A DNA stretch of 59,238 nucleotides from Candidatus Cloacimonadota bacterium. GTDB taxonomy: Bacteria; Cloacimonadota; Cloacimonadia; Cloacimonadales; TCS61. The stretch spans positions 1-59,238 of the forward strand of contig JAUXIJ010000012.1 in assembly GCA_030621085.1 (NCBI GenBank), written 5' to 3'. Of this stretch, positions 19,055 through 26,429 are shown one piece after another. Below the pieces are notes generated by a model. The model made no database searches. It was given only the letters and a program-made list of their open reading frames with translations, and was not told where the DNA came from. Position 1 is the stretch's first letter, and each line of letters begins with the position of its first letter. A program made the position numbers and the translations under genes.

Positions 19055-21076
19055 TTATTCTTCGAAAACTATTTCTTTATTCACTTTCTTGATGCTTGCG
19101 AATATAGCATATAGTGTCAGGAAGGCTGGAATTGCATACCAGAAGGGTATATTCTCTTCCGAAACCAATTTCTCAAGGAATGGAATTTTATCACTATAAT
19201 TTACAAAGACAATTGCCAAACAGTTATTAAGTGCATGTGCAAATATTGCCAGGTAAAGACTATTCGCTTTCAAAGCCAGAAATCCCATCCAGATACCCAG
19301 CAGGGTTACGGGCAGCAATCGGAAAAGGTCCAGATGGAAGATCCCGAATAAAACAGCCGCTATTACTATCGCAGGCCAAAAACCTTTTTTTCGAAAGGCA
19401 TTGAGCATATAACCCCTGAACATTGTTTCTTCACAAATACCCGGTAGAATACCAATAACAAAAATACTGAACCAGATACCTCTTTCCTGTACTGTAACCA
19501 GATTCTTCATTGCTTCCATATAAGATTCCGAAATAGGATAGATAAGATTGATAAGCTGACCAAATATAGCAGCTAAAATGATTACCGGTATTGCAGCCAG
19601 AATTACTAAAAGAAAGTTCACAGGTTTCACAGGATTTAATCTCAAACTCTTTTTAATATCGGATCTGGAAATTCTGAGAAGTAGAATTACAGGTAGAAGA
19701 ATGATGAGTAATTCGGTTTTAATAAGACCACTCATCAGTTCTTTTGACTGCCAGCTACTTCCAAAATAATACAATGCAAAAAGTATCACCAAGAAGAAAA
19801 TGACAACAAACTGAGTTGAGAAAATATCTTTTTTTTGCTTTCCCCAGAATTTGAGTGATTTTTCTTCTACGGTTCTGAACAGTACTGTTTCATTATTGAA
19901 AAGTCTGATAGATAATGAAACCATAATAATATCCAAAACCAATGTCGAACCAACTACAATGAACAAATACATCATATTGTAATTGCTTAGCATAATGTCT
20001 CTAATTAACAGTGAGAAATTTACAATGGGGATCAGTGCAAAACCGAGATTCAATTCAAAGCCCGGTAAGAAGCTTACCATGGAAAGCATAATAGAACCAA
20101 AAATGAGTGGCATCTGGTAACTGTGAGCTTCTTTGATATTGCGGGAATAAGTGGATATTGAGAGTAAAATAGCAGAAAACAGCGTTATGAGTGGAAGCAT
20201 TATCAGCAAGATAAGAGCAAAATTACCCAAAGGTAATTGTAAACCATCCACAGCTTGTCCTGCCTGGCTGAAGATATGAGAAAAAGTAATATACATACTG
20301 AACAGGTTTAAAAGCACAGTCACAATAGACATTGTAATAATGGTGAGATACTTTCCAATAACAAGTTCATTTCTACATGCTGCGCTTACTAAAATGGTTT
20401 CCAAAGTACCACGTTCTTTTTCACCAGCTACCAGATCGGAAGCGATAACAGAAGCACCGCTTATTGTAAGAATTATTAATAAGTAGGGCAAGATTTTCCC
20501 CAGCGCAAAACTCATCATCTTCTCTGGTGGAGCTATATTTTCATCTTTGATCTCCACAGCGTTGAGTATTTCTATGTTTATATTGATCTTACTTAGTCTT
20601 TCTCCAACCAGATTCTGTTCAATGTCTTTAATTATATCTACTATTTTTTCATGTGCTAAAGAACTTTTATCGTTTGAAAGATTATAATAAACTGAAACAT
20701 TAAGCACCTGGAAACCGGAAGTGGAAACACTATCCTGAATATCTATCAGAACTTGAATAGAATTTTCTTCCAGAAGGTCCAGGAAAGTTGTTTTTTCAAA
20801 AATCATAACTTCTTCCATGATCTGAAAATTCTCTACTTTCTTCAATTCATCTTCAATACTTACCGAAGAAATATTTAGTACATTATCATTCACATAAATG
20901 ACCATTTCCTGTTTTTCCAGTTTCAATTCCTGACGCGACATCATCGAAGAAAATCCTATCATTAAAAGTGGGTAAAGAACGATCGGCAGAATAAGGGAAG
21001 TTATTACCGTTCTTCTGTCACGCATCAGATCCAGGAGTTCTTTTTTATAAATGATGAAGATCTTATTGAAGTTCAT
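19055..21076 (-). CDS. ABC-2 exporter permease fused to a CPBP intramembrane protease
   Basis: A 673-residue membrane protein. Residues 1-400 form a NatB/ABC-2 permease: an N-terminal membrane helix, a large extracytoplasmic domain (about 60-180), and five or six helices with the GEKERGTLETIL motif. The C-terminal ~200 residues form a CPBP (Abi/CAAX-like) protease, with EETMFRGYML (the EExxxR motif) near residue 555 and FGIFHLDLFR providing the histidine. It overlaps the ATPase gene by 14 bases. Fusion of exporter and protease suggests processing of the exported substrate, but the substrate is unknown. Confidence 0.9.
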   Translation of the reverse strand: MNFNKIFIIYKKELLDLMRDRRTVITSLILPIVLYPLLMIGFSSMMSRQELKLEKQEMVIYVNDNVLNISSVSIEDELKKVENFQIMEEVMIFEKTTFLDLLEENSIQVLIDIQDSVSTSGFQVLNVSVYYNLSNDKSSLAHEKIVDIIKDIEQNLVGERLSKININIEILNAVEIKDENIAPPEKMMSFALGKILPYLLIILTISGASVIASDLVAGEKERGTLETILVSAACRNELVIGKYLTIITMSIVTVLLNLFSMYITFSHIFSQAGQAVDGLQLPLGNFALILLIMLPLITLFSAILLSISTYSRNIKEAHSYQMPLIFGSIMLSMVSFLPGFELNLGFALIPIVNFSLLIRDIMLSNYNMMYLFIVVGSTLVLDIIMVSLSIRLFNNETVLFRTVEEKSLKFWGKQKKDIFSTQFVVIFFLVILFALYYFGSSWQSKELMSGLIKTELLIILLPVILLLRISRSDIKKSLRLNPVKPVNFLLVILAAIPVIILAAIFGQLINLIYPISESYMEAMKNLVTVQERGIWFSIFVIGILPGICEETMFRGYMLNAFRKKGFWPAIVIAAVLFGIFHLDLFRLLPVTLLGIWMGFLALKANSLYLAIFAHALNNCLAIVFVNYSDKIPFLEKLVSEENIPFWYAIPAFLTLYAIFASIKKVNKEIVFEE

Positions 21077-21821
21077 TGCCGACCTCCCTGATTTTGTTTA
21101 CAAAATGTATGAAAATATCATCCAGATCGTGCATGCCTGTTTCCTTTTTAAATTCCTCCCAGCTACCTTCAGCCAATATCTTTCCCTCGTGGATTATTAC
21201 AATCCGGTCGGCAATGCGTTCAGCTTCCCGCATAATATGAGTGGAAAAAAGAACGCATTTTCCATCTGTTTTACACTTATGAATAAAAGAGACGATGTTC
21301 TTTGCAGTAAGAATATCCAGACCTGCTGTAGGTTCATCAAATATCATCACGGGTGGGTCGTGAATTATGGAACGGGCAATGGAAACTTTCTGTTTCATAC
21401 CAGTAGAAAGAAGATCGATCTTTTTATCAAGAAAATCGTGCATATCAAGCAGTTCTGCCAATTCTGTGATGCGGGATTTGATCTTCGCATTTTCCACATC
21501 ATAAAGTCTTGCGAAATAGGTAATAACTTCTCGCGCAGTTAAACGGCTGTATAAACCCGTATCACCGGATAGGAAACCGAGATTAGCTCTTACTTTCTGA
21601 GGATTGTTTTTTAAATCGAATCCTTCCATGATTGCTGTTCCTGATGTAGGCTGTAAAACCGTGGAGAGCATTCTCATGCAGGTTGTCTTTCCGGCTCCAT
21701 TCACGCCCAATAGAACAACTATTTCACCTTTATTGGCAGTGAAAGAAAGATCATTCACGGCATAGAGTTCTTCCCCATCTTTCTGAATAAATACTTTAGT
21801 TAGATTTTTTGCAACTATCAT
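21063..21821 (-). CDS. ABC transporter ATP-binding protein, NatA-like
   Basis: A 252-residue ATPase with Walker A GVNGAGKTT near residue 40, signature LSTGMKQKVSIARS, Walker B VMIFDEPTAGLD and the switch histidine in FSTHIMREAERIADR. It is coupled by overlap to the permease-CPBP fusion and must power it. NatAB-type exporters extrude sodium or small molecules. A terminator separates it from the upstream M42 gene, so transcription of the exporter-glmS-recO group probably starts in the 21822-21860 gap. Confidence 0.93.
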   Translation of the reverse strand: MIVAKNLTKVFIQKDGEELYAVNDLSFTANKGEIVVLLGVNGAGKTTCMRMLSTVLQPTSGTAIMEGFDLKNNPQKVRANLGFLSGDTGLYSRLTAREVITYFARLYDVENAKIKSRITELAELLDMHDFLDKKIDLLSTGMKQKVSIARSIIHDPPVMIFDEPTAGLDILTAKNIVSFIHKCKTDGKCVLFSTHIMREAERIADRIVIIHEGKILAEGSWEEFKKETGMHDLDDIFIHFVNKIREVGNELQ

Positions 21822-21854
21822 AAGTCCTCTTCAATATAAAGCTTGATTACAATT

Positions 21855-21893
21855 TATAAATAAAAGGTAGAGACAAAATCATCTCTACCTTTA
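21855..21893 (-). terminator. Rho-independent terminator after the M42 peptidase gene
   Basis: An 11-bp perfect stem (21863-21873 with 21882-21892, AAAGGTAGAGA/TCTCTACCTTT) with an 8-base loop, followed on the minus strand by a T-rich tail. It lies 16 bp beyond the stop at 21909. Confidence 0.8.
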
Positions 21894-21908
21894 GTTTTAT
21901 TTTTACAA

Positions 21909-22964
21909 TTATACTTTGGGAATGAAATCCGTTTTATCATCGATCATACGTACAAATTCTGCGATGATCTTAACAGCTCCATCCAGATCTTTGAACGAAA
22001 TGATCTCATTTGGGGTATGCATGTATCTATTAGGAATACTGATAAGGCCAGCAGCAACGCCAGAGCGTGTTGTCTGGATAGCATTGGCATCGGTTCCGGT
22101 ACCACGGGGAGCAGCTTCTACCTGGTAAGTAACTCTTGCATTTTCAGCAGCTTTTTTAAGAAGTTGAAAAACTTTGGGATTAATGTTCGCACCCACCACC
22201 ACAACCGGTCCTTTTCCAAGATTGCGTTCACCCAGCAGGTCTTTATTCATACCGGGATAATCGGTGGCATGAGTTACATCGATGGCGATACCTACGTGAG
22301 GATCAATTCCAAAAGCGCTGGTTTTTGCACCACGCAATCCGATCTCTTCCTGCACAGAAGATACTGCATAAACATTTGGAGATACTTTTTCACTTGCCAG
22401 TTCTTTTAGAACAGCAGCTGCCACATAAACTCCGGCTTTATTATCTGTAGCTTTGGTAGTTACCAGATCACTGCTCAGCATTTCCATACCGGGTGAAAAA
22501 GTTGCAATATCACCAATTGTAACTTTTTTCTCTGCTGCTTTTTTATCTTTTGCTCCAATGTCGATCCAGAGGTCTTCCAACTTGGGAGCTTTCGTTCGTT
22601 CATCTTGTTTAAGAAGATGAATAGGTTTCCTGCCGATAACACCGCGAACAACTTTCTTACCGTGATAAATGTTTATACGCAATCCGGGCAGAAGATTAGT
22701 ATCCACACCACCTACAGCTTTGAAACGAATGAAACCGTTATCATCGATATAATGCACCATCAAGCCGATCTCATCGGCATGACCGACCACCATGAAACGA
22801 AGTTTACCAGTACCTTTCTTTACAGCTATTACATTACCATGAACGTCTGTTTTTATTTCATCGGCATATTCCTTTACATAATTCCTGTATACTTCCTGTG
22901 CCGGCTGTTCAAAACCTGATGGGCTGGGAGCCAGTACCAGGTCTTTAAAAAATTTCTTATCCAT
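21909..22964 (-). CDS. M42 family metallo-aminopeptidase
   Basis: A 351-residue dinuclear peptidase of the FrvX/TET type. Metal ligands are visible in order: the histidine of VVGHADEIGLM, the aspartate of TKATDNKAGVYV, the catalytic and ligand glutamates of SVQEEIGLRGAKTSAF, the aspartate of AIDVTHATDYPG, and the histidine of MHTPNEIIS. It would remove N-terminal residues from peptides in the cytoplasm, usually as a large tetrahedral oligomer. AAGGAG precedes the ATG. It appears monocistronic, bounded by a terminator downstream. Confidence 0.93.
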   Translation of the reverse strand: MDKKFFKDLVLAPSPSGFEQPAQEVYRNYVKEYADEIKTDVHGNVIAVKKGTGKLRFMVVGHADEIGLMVHYIDDNGFIRFKAVGGVDTNLLPGLRINIYHGKKVVRGVIGRKPIHLLKQDERTKAPKLEDLWIDIGAKDKKAAEKKVTIGDIATFSPGMEMLSSDLVTTKATDNKAGVYVAAAVLKELASEKVSPNVYAVSSVQEEIGLRGAKTSAFGIDPHVGIAIDVTHATDYPGMNKDLLGERNLGKGPVVVVGANINPKVFQLLKKAAENARVTYQVEAAPRGTGTDANAIQTTRSGVAAGLISIPNRYMHTPNEIISFKDLDGAVKIIAEFVRMIDDKTDFIPKV

Positions 22965-22996
22965 ATGATTCTCCTTATTATTTATTATTTAGTGAA

Positions 22997-23398
22997 TTAA
23001 CAATTAGTTGCTACTCCAGAGGCAAAGGGGTTTATAGTTTCCTTTTTTTCTTTTTTGGGTTTATCATGAGGTATCATGCAGAGAAATTTGAGAACTTTAT
23101 CACCGGTATTTTTATAATTGTGTGTGAAAAATGGTTCCACATAAAGAATATCACCTGCTTTAAATGGTACTTCACCATCTTCGGTGGTAAGAACGCCTTC
23201 ACCTTCCACAATGAAATTTTCATGTTCCCAGCTATGTGAATGATAGGGAGTAAATCCACCAGGTTCAACTTCGAACATGCGCATGGCAAAATTGGGAGCA
23301 CCATCTTTTTGAGTTATCATTCTGCGGATCTTCGCTTTTTTGGCTCCTTCCATCGTTACTTCTTCCAATGGAAAATCTTCATATTGCGAATGTTTCAT
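22997..23398 (-). CDS. Cupin-domain protein
   Basis: A 133-residue single-domain cupin. Motif 1 is PGGFTPYHSHSWEHENFIVEGEG, giving two histidines, a further histidine and a glutamate for a metal; motif 2 is KAGDILYVEPFFTHNYKNTG with the last histidine. Small cupins bind metal and act as enzymes or sensors; the ligand cannot be told. It lies 32 bp upstream of the M42 gene on the same strand, so they may share a transcript. AAGGGGA precedes the ATG. Confidence 0.85.
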   Translation of the reverse strand: MKHSQYEDFPLEEVTMEGAKKAKIRRMITQKDGAPNFAMRMFEVEPGGFTPYHSHSWEHENFIVEGEGVLTTEDGEVPFKAGDILYVEPFFTHNYKNTGDKVLKFLCMIPHDKPKKEKKETINPFASGVATNC

Positions 23399-23454
23399 TT
23401 TAATCCCCTTTTTTTAAAATTATTTACTTAATATTTACCACCAGTTTGCACGTC

Positions 23455-23490
23455 AATAAAAAAACGCTCCCAATGTGGTTTTGGGAGCGT
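23455..23490 (-). terminator. Rho-independent terminator after nfu
   Basis: A perfect 9-bp stem, ACGCTCCCA (23464-23472) with TGGGAGCGT (23482-23490), and a 9-base loop. On the minus strand it is followed by a run of seven T. It lies 26 bp beyond the nfu stop. Confidence 0.88.
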
Positions 23491-23516
23491 ACAAATAAAT
23501 TCTACTATTTTTCCAG

Positions 23517-23744
23517 TTATACAGAAATAACTTCTTTCACTTCTGGAAGTTCTTCTTTGAGGACTCTTTCGATGCCTGCTTTAAGCGTGAGCGTAGCCAT
23601 GGGACAGTTACCACAAGCACCTTGAAGTCTTACTTCCACTACACCGTCTTCACGAATATTTACCAGTTCACAATCTCCACCATCTGCTTGAAGAGCAGGA
23701 CGCACCTTATCCAGAACTTCCTGAACTTTTACTTTATCCAACAT
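23517..23744 (-). CDS. NifU C-terminal-domain (Nfu) iron-sulfur carrier
   Basis: A 75-residue protein consisting only of the NifU C-terminal fold. The CGNCPMA motif (CxxC) near residues 40-46 binds a [4Fe-4S] cluster between two subunits, for delivery to target enzymes. [15 protein letters not shown] is the standard N-terminal part. GGAGGAAT precedes the ATG and a terminator follows the stop, so it appears to be a single-gene transcript. The many Fe-S enzymes of an anaerobe, such as NifJ, are plausible clients. Confidence 0.93.
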   Translation of the reverse strand: MLDKVKVQEVLDKVRPALQADGGDCELVNIREDGVVEVRLQGACGNCPMATLTLKAGIERVLKEELPEVKEVISV

Positions 23745-23932
23745 TTTATTCCTCCAATTAATTTAATTTGATACCGAAAAATAATATAAGCAAAAACCGT
23801 AAAGAAAAAAGAAAAATAATATTAAATTAATTAATTATGATCTGAATATCTACTACATGAAATTTCTTGACTTTAAAGCTCTATTTTAAAGGTTGGCTGT
23901 GATTGAAATTCAAAAAATACAAGGAGAATAAC

Positions 23933-25246
23933 ATGAAAAAGAAAGTCATCATTATGGGTGCTGCAGGACGTGATTTTCATAATTTTAATTTATATTTCCG
24001 TGATAATGAAAATTACGATGTAATTGCCTTCACAGCTACACAAATTCCCGATATCGATGGAAGAAAATACCCGGCAGAATTAGCTGGGAAACTCTATCCG
24101 AACGGTATCCCCATTCATGCAGAAGAAGAGATCATCGATCTTATCGAAAAACATGATGTTGACGAAGTTGTTTTTGCTTACAGCGATGTTCCCCACGAAA
24201 GAGTTATGAACAACGCCTGCCTAGTTAACGCCGCAGGAGCTGATTTCAAACTTATGGGTCTTGCTAATTCACGCGTGAAAACAACCAAACCCCTGGTAAC
24301 AATTTGCGCAACCAGAACAGGTTGTGGAAAAAGCCAGACAACTCGTAAGGTGATAGAAGTACTCAAAGCCAAAGGGTTGAAAGTTGCTTCTATCCGACAT
24401 CCTATGCCTTATGGTGACCTGGTGAAACAAAAAGTACAAAGATTTGCTAAACTGGGTGATTTAAAGAAACACAACTGCACAATCGAAGAAATGGAAGAGT
24501 ACGAACCACATATTGCAATGGGCAGTATAATTTATGCCGGTGTAGATTACGAAGCTATTGTACGTGAAGCAGAAAAAGAAGCAGATGTAATAGTGTGGGA
24601 TGGCGGCAATAATGATACGCCATTTTATACTTCAGATAAAGAACTCAACATCGTTGTGGTTGACCCGCACAGACCAGATCATGAAAGAACCTACTATCCC
24701 GGTGAAACCAACCTGCTAATGGCAGATGTGGTTGTAATCAACAAGATCGATTCTGCCGATCCGGAAGGAATTCAGATAGTACGTGATAACATTAGAGAAT
24801 TAAATCCCGATGCTATCGTGATCGATGGAGCATCTCCCCTTTCTGTTGATAATCCCGACATTATCAAAGACGCAGATGTGTTGGTTGTGGAAGATGGTCC
24901 TACCCTTACTCACGGTGAAATGAAATACGGTGCAGGTGTGGTTGCTGCTGAAAAATTTGGCGCTGCCGACCTGGTAGATCCCCGTCCCTACGCTGTTGGA
25001 ACAATCAAAGATACATTTGAAAAATATCCTGAGATCGGAATTCTTCTTCCTGCAATGGGATATGGCGATGAACAGATCAAAGATTTGGAAACAACTATCA
25101 ACAAGACTGAATGTGATGTTGTTCTGATTGCTACACCCATCGATCTGAGAAGGATAGTGAAGATAAATAAACCTGCTGTGCAGGTGAAATATGAACTGCA
25201 GGAGATCGGACATCCCACTCTGAAAGATGTATTGAAAGATTTTTAA
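23933..25246 (+). CDS. Predicted GTPase, cyclic 2,3-diphosphoglycerate synthetase-like
   Basis: A 437-residue protein. The N-terminal ~120 residues are Rossmann-like (KKVIIMGAAGRDFHNFN), followed by a P-loop CATRTGCGKSQTTRKV near 124-138, the DVIVWDGGNND motif and VVVINKID, the NKxD guanine motif. This architecture fits the COG2403 family, which includes archaeal cyclic 2,3-diphosphoglycerate synthetase; whether the bacterial members make that compound is not established. The ATG at 23933 is chosen because AAGGAG lies six bases before it. It is the only plus-strand gene I call before 49936 and has its own terminator. Confidence 0.8.
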   Translation: MKKKVIIMGAAGRDFHNFNLYFRDNENYDVIAFTATQIPDIDGRKYPAELAGKLYPNGIPIHAEEEIIDLIEKHDVDEVVFAYSDVPHERVMNNACLVNAAGADFKLMGLANSRVKTTKPLVTICATRTGCGKSQTTRKVIEVLKAKGLKVASIRHPMPYGDLVKQKVQRFAKLGDLKKHNCTIEEMEEYEPHIAMGSIIYAGVDYEAIVREAEKEADVIVWDGGNNDTPFYTSDKELNIVVVDPHRPDHERTYYPGETNLLMADVVVINKIDSADPEGIQIVRDNIRELNPDAIVIDGASPLSVDNPDIIKDADVLVVEDGPTLTHGEMKYGAGVVAAEKFGAADLVDPRPYAVGTIKDTFEKYPEIGILLPAMGYGDEQIKDLETTINKTECDVVLIATPIDLRRIVKINKPAVQVKYELQEIGHPTLKDVLKDF

Positions 25247-25275
25247 AAGACGTGAAACGTAAGATGCAAATAGTA

Positions 25276-25306
25276 AAAAGGGCAGATTAATTTCTGCCCT
25301 TTTTTA
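25276..25306 (+). terminator. Rho-independent terminator after the GTPase gene
   Basis: The stem GGGCAGA (25280-25286)/TCTGCCC (25293-25299) is extended by A-T pairs, with a six-base loop and a run of six T (25300-25305) on the plus strand. It lies 30 bp beyond the stop. Confidence 0.9.
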
Positions 25307-25349
25307 CTCATCCCCTTGCCACTTCTCTCAAACAGAGAAGGGGTTTTTC

Positions 25350-25555
25350 TTTTTTCTCTCGTTCCTATTCGAAAGTTGCCGGATTGAAGGTTAAACACAT
25401 CAGACTTGACTCGTGATGAAGTATGAGTCAAGAATGATGATCAATCCTCGATTCACGCTCTCTGGCAATTGCCGGATCACTGCGAATCAAGTCTTCTCTC
25501 GTTCCTAATCCCCTGATTGGGAACGGAATATGGTGCGAAACCTTGTTTCGCTATA
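25350..25555. repeat. Intergenic repeat B, copy 1
   Basis: A ~205-bp element containing CTCTCGTTCCTATTC, GGTTAAACACATCAGACTTG, CAATTGCCGGATC and GGAACGGAATATGGTGCGAA, and ending in the GCGAAAC...GTTTCGC hairpin. A copy of about 85 percent identity by eye lies at 29061-29278 in the same orientation. The two enclose the lipoprotein and beta-helix genes. Confidence 0.8.
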
Positions 25556-25658
25556 AGAAAATTCGGACAACTCACCGAGCTATCCCTACAGTAACTCTTC
25601 ATGCATTTCTTATGTTCCCTCTCTTGTTTTTGAAGAGAGGAAAAATAGGGTGAGTTAT

Positions 25659-26099
25659 TTATTTCAACGGCACAAGATTAGCATGAGAGAACCACTTCCA
25701 GCCATCGGCTGTTTTACAGAAAACCGAAAGCCGGGCTGCATGTTTTGTTATCGTGTTTCCTGCAATTGTTTCTGTTACATTAACAAAATAAGTAACATTC
25801 ATTGTGTTTTCATTTTGTGTAATTTTAAAGTTATCGAGTACATATTCACCCATATTCAGTGCTTTGATAAGTTCGACCTGTTCATCCCGATTGCGAGCAC
25901 CATCCTGGTGAATGGATTGGAATCCCGGAGCAAGAATGCTTTCAATAAAATCCATATCGCTCGACTTCATTGCTTCCCATACTTGTTTTACCAACGCTTC
26001 ACCATCAACTTCTTCCTGTTGTACCTGGCTGTTGCACGACATGCTGAATATTAACATCAAGAATACAATAACACTTGTTACAGTTTTTAATCTTTTAAT
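25659..26099 (-). CDS. SnoaL/DUF4440-like lipoprotein, apparent ATT start
   Basis: An NTF2/SnoaL-fold (DUF4440-like) protein of about 146 residues. A lipobox FSMSC follows a hydrophobic stretch. Canonical starts (TTG 26060, ATG 26057) give a signal peptide with no basic residues and no ribosome site. The frame continues upstream to an ATT at 26097-26099, preceded at five bases by a perfect AAGGAGG, and the added residues (IKRLKTVTSVIVF) supply the basic n-region. ATT initiation, as in infC, is therefore likely; loss of an ATG by mutation is the alternative. The mature domain ends DGWKWFSHANLVPLK. Ligand or reaction is unknown. Confidence 0.75.
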   Translation of the reverse strand: MKRLKTVTSVIVFLMLIFSMSCNSQVQQEEVDGEALVKQVWEAMKSSDMDFIESILAPGFQSIHQDGARNRDEQVELIKALNMGEYVLDNFKITQNENTMNVTYFVNVTETIAGNTITKHAARLSVFCKTADGWKWFSHANLVPLK

Positions 26100-26429
26100 T
26101 TTTTCCTCCTTGTCACGGCGTATCTGACCACTCGTGAGTGGTTCAGAGAAGCCGGACTATTTTTATTTTAATAATTACATTTTATTTAATAAATCAATAA
26201 GTTGTTTCATTTTTTCTGTGTCAAATTGTTTTTATCAATTCAATTTAACTCAAGATCTTCCTAGCGTAAGTCAAGTTTCAACTTTTTCGGATAGTTCGCA
26301 GAGCTATCCCTACAGCAATTCTTCATGCTCTTCTTATGCTTGCCAGCCTCTGGCTGGTTCCCTCTCTTATTTTTAAAGAGAGGGACCGCCTTCGCGCGGG
26401 CTTCGGCAAGGCAGGCAGCAGGGTGAGTT
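26100..26429. other. Intergenic region with repeat C
   Basis: The part near the lipoprotein is AT-rich with no gene. 26290-26330 carries the GAGCTATCCCTACAG short repeat and 26333-26426 carries repeat C, ending at the stop of the beta-helix gene. The CCCTCTCTT/AAGAGAGGG hairpin near 26361-26384 could end transcription of the beta-helix gene, but no T-run is obvious on the minus strand. Confidence 0.55.
26333..26426 (+). repeat. Intergenic repeat C, plus-oriented copy
   Basis: It reads TTATGCTTGCCAGCCTCTGG, a CCCTCTCTT...AAGAGAGGG hairpin, a CGCGCGGG segment, and GGCAGGCAGCAGGGTGAGTT. The inverted homologue is at 11763-11859. Local GC is higher than the surrounding DNA. Confidence 0.75.

Larger units (their letters stand above)
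25247..25658. other. Repeat-rich intergenic region
   Basis: This gap holds a terminator at 25276-25306, repeat B copy 1 (25350-25555), the short GAGCTATCCCTACAG repeat near 25577-25596, and a partial copy of repeat C with a CCTCTCTTGTTTTTGAAGAGAG hairpin near 25616-25640. No gene is supported: the one open frame here (25243-25431) reads through repeat B and recurs at 29067-29129. Confidence 0.6.

Noticed and set aside
25243..25431. Open frame of 62 codons (MTHTSSRVKSDVF...)
   Set aside because: It reads through repeat B, and the same peptide recurs upstream of the beta-helix start at 29067-29129. It has no ribosome site and no protein-like features.
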